A DNA stretch of 64,000 bases, from positions 2,907,245 through 2,971,244 of the forward strand of contig NC_051119.1 of assembly GCF_014839805.1 (NCBI RefSeq), written 5' to 3'. Position 1 is the first letter of the stretch. The number at the start of each line of letters is the position of its first letter. The notes beneath the pieces were generated by a model. It did not search any database. It was not told the origin of the DNA and worked only from the letters and a program-made list of their open reading frames with translations. This document shows positions 24,960 to 35,643 of this stretch, one piece after another. The translations under genes were made by a program, and so were the position numbers. The DNA is from Manduca sexta. Its lineage: Eukaryota; Arthropoda; Insecta; Lepidoptera; Sphingidae.

Positions 24960-25202
24960 TCGATGCTTTAACTTTTTGATTCTCAGCATCATCAGCATTT
25001 CTTTGGCCGTCCGAAAAAAAAATTGGATCTGCCTTCAAACGAGTTAGATTCCCCCAAAGAGTTTTATACCAGACACTTCTAGAATATATTTAAAAAGTGT
25101 GTTGTATACGACATTTTCATCTTTCGTAGGGTTTCCGGTACACCTCAATAAGATAGCAACACATGGAGTAGTCATCTATTGTCGTTAATTATTCTCTCTG
25201 GA

Positions 25203-25245
25203 CAGCATCGCGCTTACCATCAGGTGTAATGCAGTCATTTTGTCG
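25203..25245 (+). repeat. Family C, 3' end only
   Basis: CGCGCTTACCATCAGGTGTA then GTCATTTTGTCG, within the likely 3' UTR of the distal cassette. Confidence 0.6.
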
Positions 25246-25305
25246 TACTTGAATACAATATTTAAAAAAACACACACACAAACAGCTCACTATGCAATAT
25301 TGTAC

Positions 25306-26635
25306 TTAATGCGACAACCAATCCTCCTTAATCATATCAGAGGCTTTTTCACCTATCATGATTGTGGGAGCGTTAGTATTACCTCTAACAATTAATGGCA
25401 TTATTGACGCGTCAACCACCCTTAAATTCCTAACACCGTATACCCGTAACCGTGGATCAACTACTGCGCTTTTATCACTATGTGGTCCCATTTTACAAGT
25501 ACCTACAGGATGGTATATAGTCGAGGTGTAATGTGTGAGAAGGCAGTAGAAATATTCGTCCGTTCCCCATACGTAACTCGAACATGCTTCTACCGGGATT
25601 TTGATGAAACTAGCTCCGCTCTCCTTGAATGCTTCAGTCTCTTCTAGACCTAAGACGAACTTCATACCAGCAATTAAAACGTCAACGTCTATTCTTTGAG
25701 TAAAGAAACCACTGTAGATTAATGGTGGACCGTATACTGGATCCGTGTGGTTTAATAATATGGTGCCACGACTCTTTGGAGATAGTAATAAAGGTCTAGT
25801 TGCTAATCCATCGTAAAAAGACAAAGGAAATACATTTGATGCCAAATACGTTGTTGGATCCGAGTAAAATTCTTTTTACGTTACGTCCATCAAAATGGAA
25901 TTGTAAATCTGGAGCGTCTTCGTAAGTGTAAGGAGATTTTATGAACGCTGTGCCACTAAGCGTTCCTGAAACCGCTAAAGGTCCATTTTTCTTTGGCTCT
26001 TGTCTAAAATAATTGTATAGCTCACTGACTAGCTGAGGTCCGTTAACCATAGTAGACGTTTTGTTCGACAAACCAATTACTAAAGCATCTGTGGTAACGT
26101 GGTCTTGTAAATTACTGCCTACATCAAGATCGGCAATTACAGGTATATTCAAGCTCTCTAAATGATGCCTAGGGCCTACACCAGATAACATCAACAATTT
26201 AGGAGAATTAATAGCCCCAGCACTAACAATCACTTCTTTTCTTGCACGTGCTGTATAAATTTTACCATTTTTGACATAAGTAACACCATAAGCCGTTTTA
26301 GTTGTGGGATCTATCAATACTTTAGTTACATGGGCTTCACTGACAACGTCTATGTTAGGCCGTTTATGCCGTATAGGTCTTATGTAAGCTACATTAACAG
26401 ACTCTCTTCTTCCATCTTTAGAAGTAGATTGTACTATATCTGTTCCTAATTGGTTTTCAGCATTAAGGTCTGTTATAGGCAGCCCTTTTTCTTTGAATGC
26501 TTCGACGAGCATCATAGTGTTTATATCGACGTAGGGGAACCGTTCTATGTTCATTGGTCCGCCGACACCGTGGTAATGCTTATTGTGTGATTCGATATCT
26601 TGATTGTTTTCTGACTTCATGAAGTACGGCAGAAC
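25306..26635 (-). CDS. GMC oxidoreductase, distal cassette last exon (4a), frameshifted
   Basis: Last exon of an FAD-dependent GMC oxidoreductase (glucose dehydrogenase-like; oxidises an alcohol or sugar and passes electrons to a quinone or oxygen; substrate not predictable). It starts after acceptor TTCCAG at 26636 in phase 0 with [14 protein letters not shown] signature 2 is [15 protein letters not shown]. The catalytic His is in [10 protein letters not shown], and the second active-site position is probably the Asn of GNTNAP. The exon ends [14 protein letters not shown]. The reading frame breaks in an A5 run (25873-25877): upstream it reads [12 protein letters not shown], while the +1 frame reads [16 protein letters not shown], the expected continuation. 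One A too many explains this. Both sides are otherwise open and conserved, so a sequencing or assembly error is likely, but decay is possible. About half of residues match the proximal exon 4b. Confidence 0.93.
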
Positions 26636-26865
26636 CTGGAATTTTAAATTCAGTGATTAATATTATGGTATAGACTGGATAAGGGAATAGTAGATATCTG
26701 GAGTATGTAGAAGATCAGTACGGTGAAGATTCGATCTACTTTTTCCCGCAAAAATATGGTATAATGTACTGTAATGTTAATAAGAGATACTGCTTTACAT
26801 TGATTATCAGAATTTGACCGGTTTGTCTCGCTAGTTTTACAGTGGAATCTAAAATAAAATTTTAG

Positions 26866-27056
26866 CTATACTAATATTATAAACAGGGAAATTTATAGGT
26901 TTCTCGGGAAACTACTGAACCGATTTTGAAAATTCTTTCACTAATAGGAAACTACATTACCCCTGAGCACTTTACTTCTTATCCTTCCATCTTATCATAA
27001 AAAATGCATCCCGAAATAACTTTTTCACATGGACGAAGTCGTTGGCAAAAGCTAGT
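26866..27056 (+). mobile_element. Helitron-like insertion in the 3a-4a intron
   Basis: Begins CTATACTAATATTATAAA, contains GGAAACTACTGAACCGATTT, and ends GGCAAAAGCTAGT, the usual terminus of lepidopteran non-autonomous Helitrons (the 3' hairpin is degraded). Its 190 bp nearly equals the 204-bp excess of this intron (444 bp) over the matching 3b-4b intron (240 bp). Its end lies 23 bp from the exon 3a donor. Confidence 0.8.
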
Positions 27057-27079
27057 CACAAATAAATTTGATTTACTAC

Positions 27080-27194
27080 CTCTCGGTAACTCCATCCGTG
27101 GTTTCCCAGTTCCGCCCAGGAATCGTAGTCTCTTCTACTGCCCCTGATGTATACCATGTAGTTTATAGCACTGGAACCTCCCATCGTTTTGCCC
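27080..27194 (-). CDS. GMC oxidoreductase, distal cassette exon 3a
   Basis: 115-nt internal exon, too short for ordinary ORF calling. Acceptor CCATTCCAG precedes it. The first base completes an Arg codon begun by exon 2 (AG|G), then [18 protein letters not shown], which is GMC signature 1 and contacts the FAD. It ends [15 protein letters not shown] at donor GAG|GTAGTA, a weak match to the consensus. Exon 3b at 30768-30882 has the same length and phases and is clearly paralogous. Because it is not a multiple of three with phase 2 in and 0 out, skipping it breaks the frame. Confidence 0.9.
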
Positions 27195-27884
27195 CTGGAA
27201 TGGTATTTATAATATTAGATCTTGAATTTCATATTTTATTATAGTTATCTATATTGACTGCTCAAAATTGATTTTTTTTGTTCATAAAAACACGCGAAAG
27301 CGAAATACTCAATTTCATTAGCAACTAAAACCTTAGTTGTGGTTTTATTATAGACTTAATTCTTGCATGCAAAGCTACAGTTTAGGCGCTGCAGACGAAT
27401 TAACTGTCAAATATACAACACGAAAAACACAACGATGTATTAATAATCATTGCCGGCATTTTGTGCCATGTGTTTGATGCAACAGCAAACAACAAATAGC
27501 GAAATACGTGGCTTGTAGTAAATTACAAGTTTCGACATTAGCTTGGTTCACCAGTACATAACCATTCGCTTGTTTGGGAACACACCTACGAAAATAACTT
27601 TGCTCTATCAATGTTAATTTCCGTCCATTTTTGAGCCGCCAATGAATAATTTTATGCATAGTTGGACATCTTTGGATTGTGAGTAAGAGGATAGTAATTT
27701 GTATTATTAATAAAAAGGGTGGTTCAACTTTTATTTTTTCGTTTCGTTTCCTCTGCTCTTAAATAATTAAATATGACGCAAAGAGATAAAAAATAGTTAA
27801 ACCACCATTTAAACATATTTCATTAAAAATAGAGGTGATAAGCAAAAAATATCCAACGATGCATAATAATAATTAATTATAATT

Positions 27885-28185
27885 ACATCTAAGCTACTAA
27901 TACACATCCAAATATGATAATACATAAAATAAAACACATCACAACATAAATAAACAAACGAATAATAAATTCGAATGACGAATAACCATACCCAACAAAA
28001 ATAATACTATTTTCAACCTTATAACCCGAAATAAACGGCATAACAAAATCTAAATAAACAACAAAAAAAAAACAACAAAAAAAAACATAAATAAAAATAC
28101 ACAATCGAAATAAACTAAATTTTAAAACAATAAAATAAACGCAAATAAACATTTAAAATACACAATAAAAAAACAATCCAACATA
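27885..28185. repeat. A/C-skewed low-complexity tract
   Basis: About 300 bp almost without G and poor in T on the plus strand, rich in ATAAA, ACAAA and a poly-A/C core near 28058-28085. On the transcribed minus strand this is U/G-rich RNA. It creates a spurious 87-residue hydrophobic frame. Unlike any other stretch of the window. Confidence 0.75.
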
Positions 28186-28823
28186 AACGTGGAACTTTGT
28201 AGTTTGTGGCACAATGTTAGGAATGTTCAATAGTAGTGCAATATTTTCTATATTACGTAGTGTAGATGGATGATGTTGTTGTCGCACGGATTCATTCAGC
28301 TATTTAAAAAATGCCCTACAGAAGGGCTTTTATGTAGAACATTGCTATCATAATGCATACATTTGATAATTCCTAGCTAATTTGTTTATTCTGAAACCTA
28401 TGCAGCAGTTTCGACTCGACATTTATGCACACAATTTTCCTGATTTAAGAAAAATTTATACCCCAAAGGAAATCATTAACAAAGGAAAAACTTCTAATAA
28501 ATCGATGATTCTCTCTTAAAATGGACGTTTAAAATAGAATTTGTAGTCAAATTATTAAAAATCAATAACAATTGTGACAATTGTTACAGGCCATTAACAA
28601 TGACTAATTCAAGAATAAGTATGAAGTTAATTCAAGAGAAATCATTAAGATCAATTCTTTAGACATTTTGCAATATAGCTGATTTATTGTCCCTGCAACA
28701 CGCAACATCAGTTTAGTAATACTTCGTGGAGTAACTGTGCGGAAATTTCTTCATTAACTCACCCAGGTTTTTTGGATTCCAACGTTGTGATGGTAAAGCA
28801 AAAACAGATAGTATTCAATAAAG

Positions 28824-28829
28824 TTTATT
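28824..28829 (-). promoter_or_regulatory. Candidate poly(A) signal, proximal cassette
   Basis: AATAAA on the coding strand, about 350 nt after the stop at 29179, a spacing close to that of the distal candidate. Weak evidence on its own. Confidence 0.35.
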
Positions 28830-28924
28830 TACATAACATAAATTGTTACATAAGGTAAATATACACTTTGATTTCATGTCTTTTGTGTCTAAACTATGGC
28901 TGTTTGAGGAGTTGTCATAAGTAA

Positions 28925-29030
28925 AAGGCCGCCGAGCGGTGATAGTCACTCGTACGTCGACATTCTACTGGAACCCACTCCACTTACCATCGGGTGCAGT
29001 CGGGTCACTTTGTCATGGTCAAATAAAAAT
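28925..29030 (+). repeat. Family C, 3' third
   Basis: GTCGACATTCTACTGGAACC, CTTACCATCGGGTGCAGTCG, TCACTTTGTC. It lies in the likely 3' UTR of the proximal cassette, as the family C tail at 25203 does for the distal one. Confidence 0.7.
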
Positions 29031-29178
29031 ATATATTAAGACCACCTTATAACTCATGAAATAAAATTTACCTACCGAATTTTATCTAATATATTAATGA
29101 CGTTTCCTATCAACTATTTGAAGCATTTTCTAACTATTCTACATAAACAAATAAATTTACTAAATTTCTACAAATTAA

Positions 29179-30527
29179 CTAACAATTTTCATAATTTATA
29201 TCTTTCTTCCAATCTTCCTTTATCATATCCGCTGCCTTTTCACCAATCATGATTGCAGGAGCATTAGTGTTACCTCTTACTATTGTTGGCATTATAGAAT
29301 TATCAGCAACTCTGAGATTTTCAATACCATATACCTTCAATCTGGGACTAACAACAGCATTTCTATCTCGTGGAGGTCCCATCTTACAAGTTCCTGAAGG
29401 ATGAAATATAGTCGTAGTGTAACTGATAAATAAGCATTCAAAATACTTGTCGGTTCCCCATTGGTATTTAGAGCATGCTTTCACAGGCTTCCTTACAAAT
29501 TTCACTCCGTTGTCTCTAAACGCTTTCGTTTTCTCCAATTTCGTGATAAATTTCAATGCCGCTACTAAAGTGTCCAAATCTTTTTGGATGGTAAAGAATC
29601 TTGGATAGATTAACGGCTGACCAAATACTGGATGTGTTTTGTTCAAGGTCAGGTATCCTCGACTTTCTGGGACCAGGAGAATGGGTCGAACGTTAATGCT
29701 ATCGTAAAACGAGAGAGGCAGTACCCCACTAGCTAAGTACGTAGTGGGGTCGGAGTAAATTCATTCAAATTTCTTCCATCGAAATGGAACTGAATGTCCG
29801 GTACACTTTTGTCTTTATCAGCAAATTCAGTACGGAAAAACGCAGTTAATTGCAAAGGTCCTGTTGCTGATAGGGGATCGTTCTTACTTCTCGTTCTATG
29901 ATAGTCTTTAATTCTATGTAAAAGTTCTTCTCCGTGTAAAAGTGTCGAGGTATCGTTGGTTAACGCCATCAGCATTGCGTCAGTTGTGGCATGATCTTGT
30001 AAATTCTGACCGACTTCCAAATCTTTTATAACAGTTATCCCTAATTCTTCTAGATCATTCTTTGGTCCTATTCCAGACAACATGAGGATTTTAGGAGTGT
30101 TCAACGATCCGCTAGATATAATAACTTCTTTACTAGCCCTGACTTCTCTCCAAATACCATTTCTTATATATTTCACGCCACAAGCTTTGTTGGTGTACGG
30201 TTCTATAATAATTTTCGTTACTTGAGAATTGGTTCTTATAGTAAGATTGGGTCTTACGTTCCTAATGGGCCTTATGAAAGCCGTGTTAGTTGATACTCTT
30301 CTTCCTCTATGAGTAGTTGTTTGCGTAATCATAGTTCCTATTTGACTGGGGCCGTTAAAATCAACTAAAGGAAGTCCAGTTTCATTAAAACTCTCGACTA
30401 ACATGTTTACATTTTTGTCAGCAAAGGAAAATCTTTCTACATTCATTTGACCGTTTGTACCATGATATCTTGTGTCTTTAGATTCGATGTTTCGATTATT
30501 CTCCGATTTCCTGAAGTAAGGTAACAC
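29179..30527 (-). CDS. GMC oxidoreductase, proximal cassette last exon (4b), frameshifted
   Basis: Paralogue of exon 4a. It follows acceptor ATTTTCAG at 30528 in phase 0 with [14 protein letters not shown] signature 2 is [15 protein letters not shown]. The C-terminal catalytic block is [10 protein letters not shown], with [18 protein letters not shown] near the end, and the exon stops after [12 protein letters not shown]. The frame breaks at AAA/TTT 29757-29759: the coding strand reads GAATTTACTCC where GAATTTTACTCC would give [12 protein letters not shown], so one T is missing. After that point the frame is open to the stop ([20 protein letters not shown]). The break falls at the same codons as the break in exon 4a but in the opposite direction. 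Probably a homopolymer error or early decay. Confidence 0.93.
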
Positions 30528-30767
30528 CTGAAAATTTTCAACCACAGTATAATAAATTAAGAAAATATACGACTCCATCATGATATCTTTAAGCGTTAGC
30601 AACCGTCTGGCATTCCATATTTAAAATTATTTTTAAGCCATGCATTCGAATTCACTGATAGCTTTAGCCCAAACCATAATAGTTTTTACAAAGCCTCAGC
30701 CACGGTGCTCTTTTCAAATCTCCTTTACTTCTATACAGTCGTACATACTATGTCTATTTATACGTAC

Positions 30768-30882
30768 ATCATTATAGCTCCAACCGTCATTTCCGAGTGC
30801 TGCCCAGTCATCGTAGTCTCGCCTATTACCTCTCATGTATACCATATAGTTTGTGGCACTGGATCCCCCCATCACGCGTCCA
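30768..30882 (-). CDS. GMC oxidoreductase, proximal cassette exon 3b
   Basis: 115-nt internal exon after acceptor GTTCCCCAG. Its first base T completes a Ser codon (AG|T) from exon 2. It then reads [18 protein letters not shown] (GMC signature 1) and ends [15 protein letters not shown] at donor GAT|GTACGT. An ATG a few codons upstream, which opens a longer frame, is inside the intron and is not a credible start. Intron to exon 4b is 240 bp. Confidence 0.9.
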
Positions 30883-31602
30883 CTGGGGAACATAAAAAAA
30901 ATATACAATGGACATATTTGACGTTGTTTGTTTCATAAGCATTGATGCTGAAGATAAAACAGCCACAATAAAAAATATATACAATTAATTCAATTTAAAA
31001 GCATAGTGAAGACAGCGCAGAGCATTTTGGTATTTATTTTTGTGATGATATTTACAATATTTGATAGCTATCAGCGGCGGGGGTAGCGACATAAGTTAAC
31101 GATCGTAAAGTCGATGTAGACTGTCTACTGAATCAAAGTTTTGAGAGCAATTTTTGGTATAGCATTGGTTAAATTGTGTTAAGACTACCGCTCCTAGTAA
31201 GTAGCGTAAAGTCGAATTTAATTTTTGATTATTAACAAAAAACAATCACAATGAAATACAGCAGTGAGTGGATACAAGCATTAGCATGCTGCTTTGTTCA
31301 ATAGCAGACCTTTGTAATAGAGTAGTTTCCGATGTTTGATTTAGTTTATTATTTTATATGAAACAGAAAGTAATAGGAAAAAGAAATTCTTCCGTGAAAT
31401 CAGCATCAGAATTGGTCGAAAAATAAAGCAATTATTCATATATGAAATATTGTTGTAAGCAAAAGTGGGGGCGTGGTGTGGATAACGCGCTGTCCTTTTC
31501 TCACTCAAGCAAAGTTATGTCCGGTGGCACTATGTGACGTCACATTTTCAATATTACTGTAATTTGACAGCTTCCCTTTCCACCAAATTTCAAAGCTTTA
31601 TA

Positions 31603-31799
31603 AGTAGCGACCCGCCCCGGATTCGCACGGATGCAATATTTCTCCACTATTTAATGGATGTTATTGTACATATAAACCTTCCTCTTGAATCACTCTATCT
31701 ATTAAAAAAACCGCATCAAAATCCGTTGCGAGGTTTTAAAGATTTAAGCATACATAGATAGGGACAGAGAAAGCGACTTTGTTTTATACTATGTAGTGA
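31603..31799 (-). mobile_element. Helitron-like element
   Basis: Reverse-strand partner of 63628-63816: both share ACCCGCCCCGG, GATTCAAGAGG-type phrases and AAGTCGCTTTCTCTGTCCC. Ends at TCACTACATAGTATAAAA on the coding side. Confidence 0.75.
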
Positions 31800-32249
31800 T
31801 TTATTATTGCGTGGATTTTAAAAATTCTTTTACTGATAGATTTTGGATGAAAACCTTTTTGATAAATATATTTGTAGAAAGTTGTCAACTACCCTATTAT
31901 TGTTGTATTTAAGGTCTTTAAATTATATGCACTGCTTTTGCTTTAATGGCACACGTTTGTATGTACAAAATAATGCAATATCCACAGAAGAATCAGCCAT
32001 AATTATGCAATTATGAAAGCATACAATAACACATAAATGCTGTTGCAAAAAAATTATGAAATTCAAATTCCATACTTCCGATAAATATTAGTAATACTGC
32101 TTCATGTAGTTCAGAGAGGCTCTGAGAAACAAAGTGAATTAATCCAAAAATATTATTATTTTAATGATAATTTGAAAACCTGTAAAAAATTATATGTTAG
32201 TACTTCAAATACACATATTAGAGAAACATTATAATAATAAATAATAATA

Positions 32250-32540
32250 TCAGCCCTACATTATATACTGTCCCACTGTTGGGCACGGGCCTCCTCTACT
32301 GCTGAGAGGGATTAGGCCTTAATCCACCACGCTGGCCCAGTGCGGATTGGTAGACTTCACATACACTCGAAATGGTGGTTTCCTCACGATGTTTCCCTTC
32401 ACCGTTAAAGCAAGCGATAATTCACAAAGAATACACACATATTTTTTTTAGAAAAGTCAGAGGTGTGTGCCTTTGGGATTTGAACCTGGAGACATTCGTC
32501 TCGGCAGTCCGTTCCACAACCAACTAGGCTATCGCCGCTT
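32250..32540 (-). repeat. Family A SINE, full length
   Basis: Reverse strand, from tail AGCCCTACATTATATACTG to head CAACTAGGCTATCGCCGC. One of the better preserved copies, although about 40 bp of the middle (around ACTCGAAATG-GTGGTTTCC) is deleted. Confidence 0.85.
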
Positions 32541-33180
32541 TTTTTTAATACTAGAAAAACATTAAACAATTATATTAGAGAAACTTGAGATAAATCATAG
32601 TACACTTATAAATCAATACATAAATAATAAAATAGTACTCAGTTATTGTTTTCGTGGTTAAAATGGCTAAACGAATTCCGATGGTTTCACTATTGCTAAG
32701 AAATACGCTGATCGAGTCAGTCACGTATTTTAAAATGTTTACTATATTATCTGCTAAAAGTTCAATAGCAAGTTTATCATATTCAGAGTAATTTAGACTG
32801 TATTGTTTTATAGAAAATATCGTCTATTCAAAAAAAAATTATAGTAAATTAAACCATCACGAGAAATCAAAATTAGCAATTTCGTTTATTTGGATGACAA
32901 TTATTCTAGTTCTTTTAGTTTAAGAAACAAACTACTAAAGCAATTTTGAAAAAAAACTATTAGACTAATCTGGAGGTATATCCATTTTCTAATTAAAGAA
33001 TTTTCCAAATCGGTTCATAAATGACGTGTTCTGAGGCAATGAACATTAAAAATACACGTCATTTGATAAATTCTTCATTTTTTTAAGTCGTTTAAAAAAT
33101 AATCAGACATTTAAGGCAGTACCGTTATTTTTGTAACATGTATAATATATTATGGCGGGAGTAGGAAGAAGTAAGACACA

Positions 33181-33283
33181 TACAAACACACACACACACA
33201 CACACACACACTTACACACAGACATACACACGCACACACACGCACGCACACACACACACACACAGGAGCGCGCGCGCACATTC
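33181..33283. repeat. CA/CG microsatellite
   Basis: Long imperfect CA tract with CG interruptions ending in GCGCGCGCGC. The reverse-strand 61-residue frame rich in VCVC is an artefact of it. Alternating purine-pyrimidine DNA of this kind can adopt Z-form. Confidence 0.95.
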
Positions 33284-33364
33284 CGCAAATTATCTTAGAA
33301 TCATTATGATAAGAAGCAAACCTTTTACTAATTATCGGACATAATTCCTACCGAGCAGATAATA

Positions 33365-33445
33365 AAAAACAAAACGCTATCACACCTGACCCAGGAATCG
33401 AATCCAAGACATTAGCACGGTATCCCTACCGCAACACTGCACCAC
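33365..33445 (-). repeat. SINE head, family D/E type
   Basis: Reverse B box GGAATCGAATCC with GCACCACCAAGCGG on its right. The body is missing. Confidence 0.55.
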
Positions 33446-33794
33446 CAAGCGGTATTTTTTGTAATAACATATTACACCGGAAATGTTAATGTAACAGCGC
33501 GAAACGGAACGTGTTGCGCCGCGAACAAATTGTTGTTTAATTATAGGAAAGAACGATATCTAGTGCAGTTATTAAGGGTGAGTATAGTCAGACACAAAAA
33601 GGTGACCAAATCCAAAACAATGAATTACCTATCAATCTTACTTCATACAAAATTTTAAATACGAAAGCATGTGAAGTTGTTTGAAAGAAGAAAACGTAGT
33701 ATCCTCTGAATGGATTTGGACGAAATTTAACAAATAAATATATCATGCCCTGGAAAATATACAAAATACTTTTTATCCCAGAACAATATACGTT

Positions 33795-34090
33795 TTTTAT
33801 TGGTTTGAATAACGAGACGAGTTTGACGTTCTCCTGATGGTAAGCTATACGACCGCCAATAAACAGTAGAAACACCATCCAACACCTTGAATTACAAAGT
33901 ATATTTGGCATTTCACTGCGCTCGCCATCCTGAGACATGAGATGTTAAGACTTATACTGTCCAGTAGTTACACTGACTACGATAGGCTTCGAACCGAAAC
34001 ACAACAGTGACTACACACTGCTGCGGGAGAAATAGACATTGCAGTGGTACCTATCCAGGCGGACTCTCACATATGAGAGACCTACCACCA
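33795..34090 (+). repeat. Family B repeat, near full length
   Basis: TTTGAATAACGAGACGAG to CATATGAGAGACCTACCACC with all internal blocks. A few bases are lost in the GCTTGGCGGCAG block. Confidence 0.85.
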
Positions 34091-34094
34091 ATAT

Positions 34095-34320
34095 ATACAG
34101 GGAATAGCCCAGCACATGAGCGCAGCCACAAGGAACACGTACAATATTTTCGGCAACCTTTACCCCAAAAATAGTCAAATCGCTCGTTCGACCTCAAAAT
34201 GGTACAATTTATGCGAATTTCATTAGACGTAAGAGGCAGACTATTAAACCTCGCCTCATTTAGAAATAAGTGCCGTGTATCATAAAATGAAGGATAATGC
34301 ATACGAAGTTATGGGATGTG
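34095..34320. other. Unidentified segment with an open reverse frame
   Basis: The reverse strand holds an 83-codon frame (34051-34302) including NEIRINCTILRSNERF. Codons read smoothly but I recognise no family. It starts inside family B sequence, so it may be a further repeat or chance. Confidence 0.3.
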
Positions 34321-34611
34321 AAAAACTTCGCTCGCTTGATGGAATTTTATGAAGTATCGCTTAAAGCTAAAATCCTTTTATGCAACTAAATTACGGGCTT
34401 GATACGCTTGCCTGTATACTTTTTATAGATTTTATCTAAAATATAAAAACACTCGATATATTATACCAGTTGCAAATGAGCTAAGTCAATACGTTTTAGA
34501 ATTCATTAGTTATAACAATTTTTTATTGAGGTGTGGACATAACCTGAGAAGATAATGAAAAAATAAAAATAATTTATTTTGCAATTATAATAATATCCGC
34601 ACTGTATTATA

Positions 34612-34770
34612 CAGGGTCATTTCGACATTGCGTTACTAAATGAAACCACAGGTTCGTGGTGACCTCTGCTAACACCGTGCAAAAGATTATTCATAAGTAA
34701 CGTATATTTACGTCAATAATCCCGATTTTAGATTTATGGTTTTTGATCACGCTGTCTCTTAACGCGCTTA
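34612..34770 (+). mobile_element. MITE family M, left half
   Basis: ACAGGGTCATTTCGACATTG and GCGTTACTAAATGAAACCAC match the left terminus of the complete copy. The match stops near TTTTTGATCA (about 34748). The missing right half begins again near 37300. Confidence 0.75.
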
Positions 34771-35643
34771 ACTGAAGTGAATGAACTACGTCACAGCTGA
34801 TGATATTATTACCGAACCTATAGGGTTCAGAAGGTCAGCTCACAAATGAACTCCCAATACGTTCACTGACTTGGTTGCAACAGTTCATTGAGTCAATAAT
34901 TAATTACTACAAAAATATTTCGTCAATTATAAACGTTATTTTCGTTAATAAAATAGTTTTCCTACCAAAAAGTTACCTACATAATTCCTAAAGTTACAAG
35001 ATTTAAATCTATTGGTATCGTATTTTTTAAATTCTACATGATATTCCGACATTTATTTTAATTCCAACATTAATATTTCGGTTTGTCATAATATCTAAAA
35101 GAAGACTACGTACACATTACCGAACGTCATATTATGCTTTCTGTACCATTTCTTTGCTATGGCAATACGTCCGAGTCTTTGACCGAGTGAAAAGAGCGCG
35201 CGATTATTCAATACAATAGTCGTACTCTTTCTCGCCTAAACTAGCAATGTTGTCAGTATAAACCTTTTACCAAAAAGCTTGCTAAAACGACACAGCATTT
35301 CAAAAATTCTATTAGATTTTTTTATTACATGATGTTCTAACAGATTTAACACACAATTGTATTACAAAATAAAATAAGTAATGATTTATGATGAAATGAT
35401 TAATGAAAAGTCTACCTAATTAAAATAATACACAGCAATATTTTAGTATTTTTAAAACATTATTTTAAGTAATAAAGTATAATAGAGATTTTGGATTCAG
35501 TGATTCATTTTCAATAGGCATACGGGGTATAAAATAAACAAGATATTGCACAATAAGTTAATAATAAAAAAAGTTTGGTAACACTGCGAAGGCACGTGTT
35601 AGTTGTAAAACTCTGGCTCGTCAAATATCGTGTACCTCCAGAC

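Larger units (their letters stand above)
24491..25305. other. 3' flank of the distal GMC cassette
   Basis: Should contain the 3' UTR of the distal cassette (minus strand). It includes a candidate AATAAA (24954-24959) and a family C tail fragment (25203-25245). No other gene seen. Confidence 0.5.
27195..29178. other. Interval between the two GMC cassettes
   Basis: About 2 kb holding the 3' UTR of the proximal cassette and intron sequence upstream of exon 3a. I searched it for FAD-motif (GAGSAG) or exon 2-type (LLLEAG) coding sequence on the minus strand and found none, so the distal cassette has no private 5' exons here. Short frames at 27447 and 27889 are not GMC-like. Confidence 0.6.

Noticed and set aside
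27889..28152. 87-residue hydrophobic membrane-like protein
   Set aside because: A by-product of the A/C-skewed tract. The residues are dominated by F, I, V, C and L from T/G-rich codons, with no domain.
25868..29762. Programmed ribosomal frameshifting in the GMC genes
   Set aside because: Exon 4a needs a +1 shift and exon 4b a -1 shift at the same place, and neither has a convincing slippery site with a downstream structure. Simple indels explain both.
30714..30908. Start of a separate GMC gene at the ATG near 30908
   Set aside because: That ATG lies upstream of a good acceptor (GTTCCCCAG) and would make a protein lacking the FAD motif. The exon is internal.
33103..33288. Cys/Val-rich 61-residue frame
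   Set aside because: Translation of a CA microsatellite.
34051..34302. 83-residue reverse frame as a real gene
   Set aside because: It begins inside a family B repeat and matches no family I know. Kept only as an unidentified segment.
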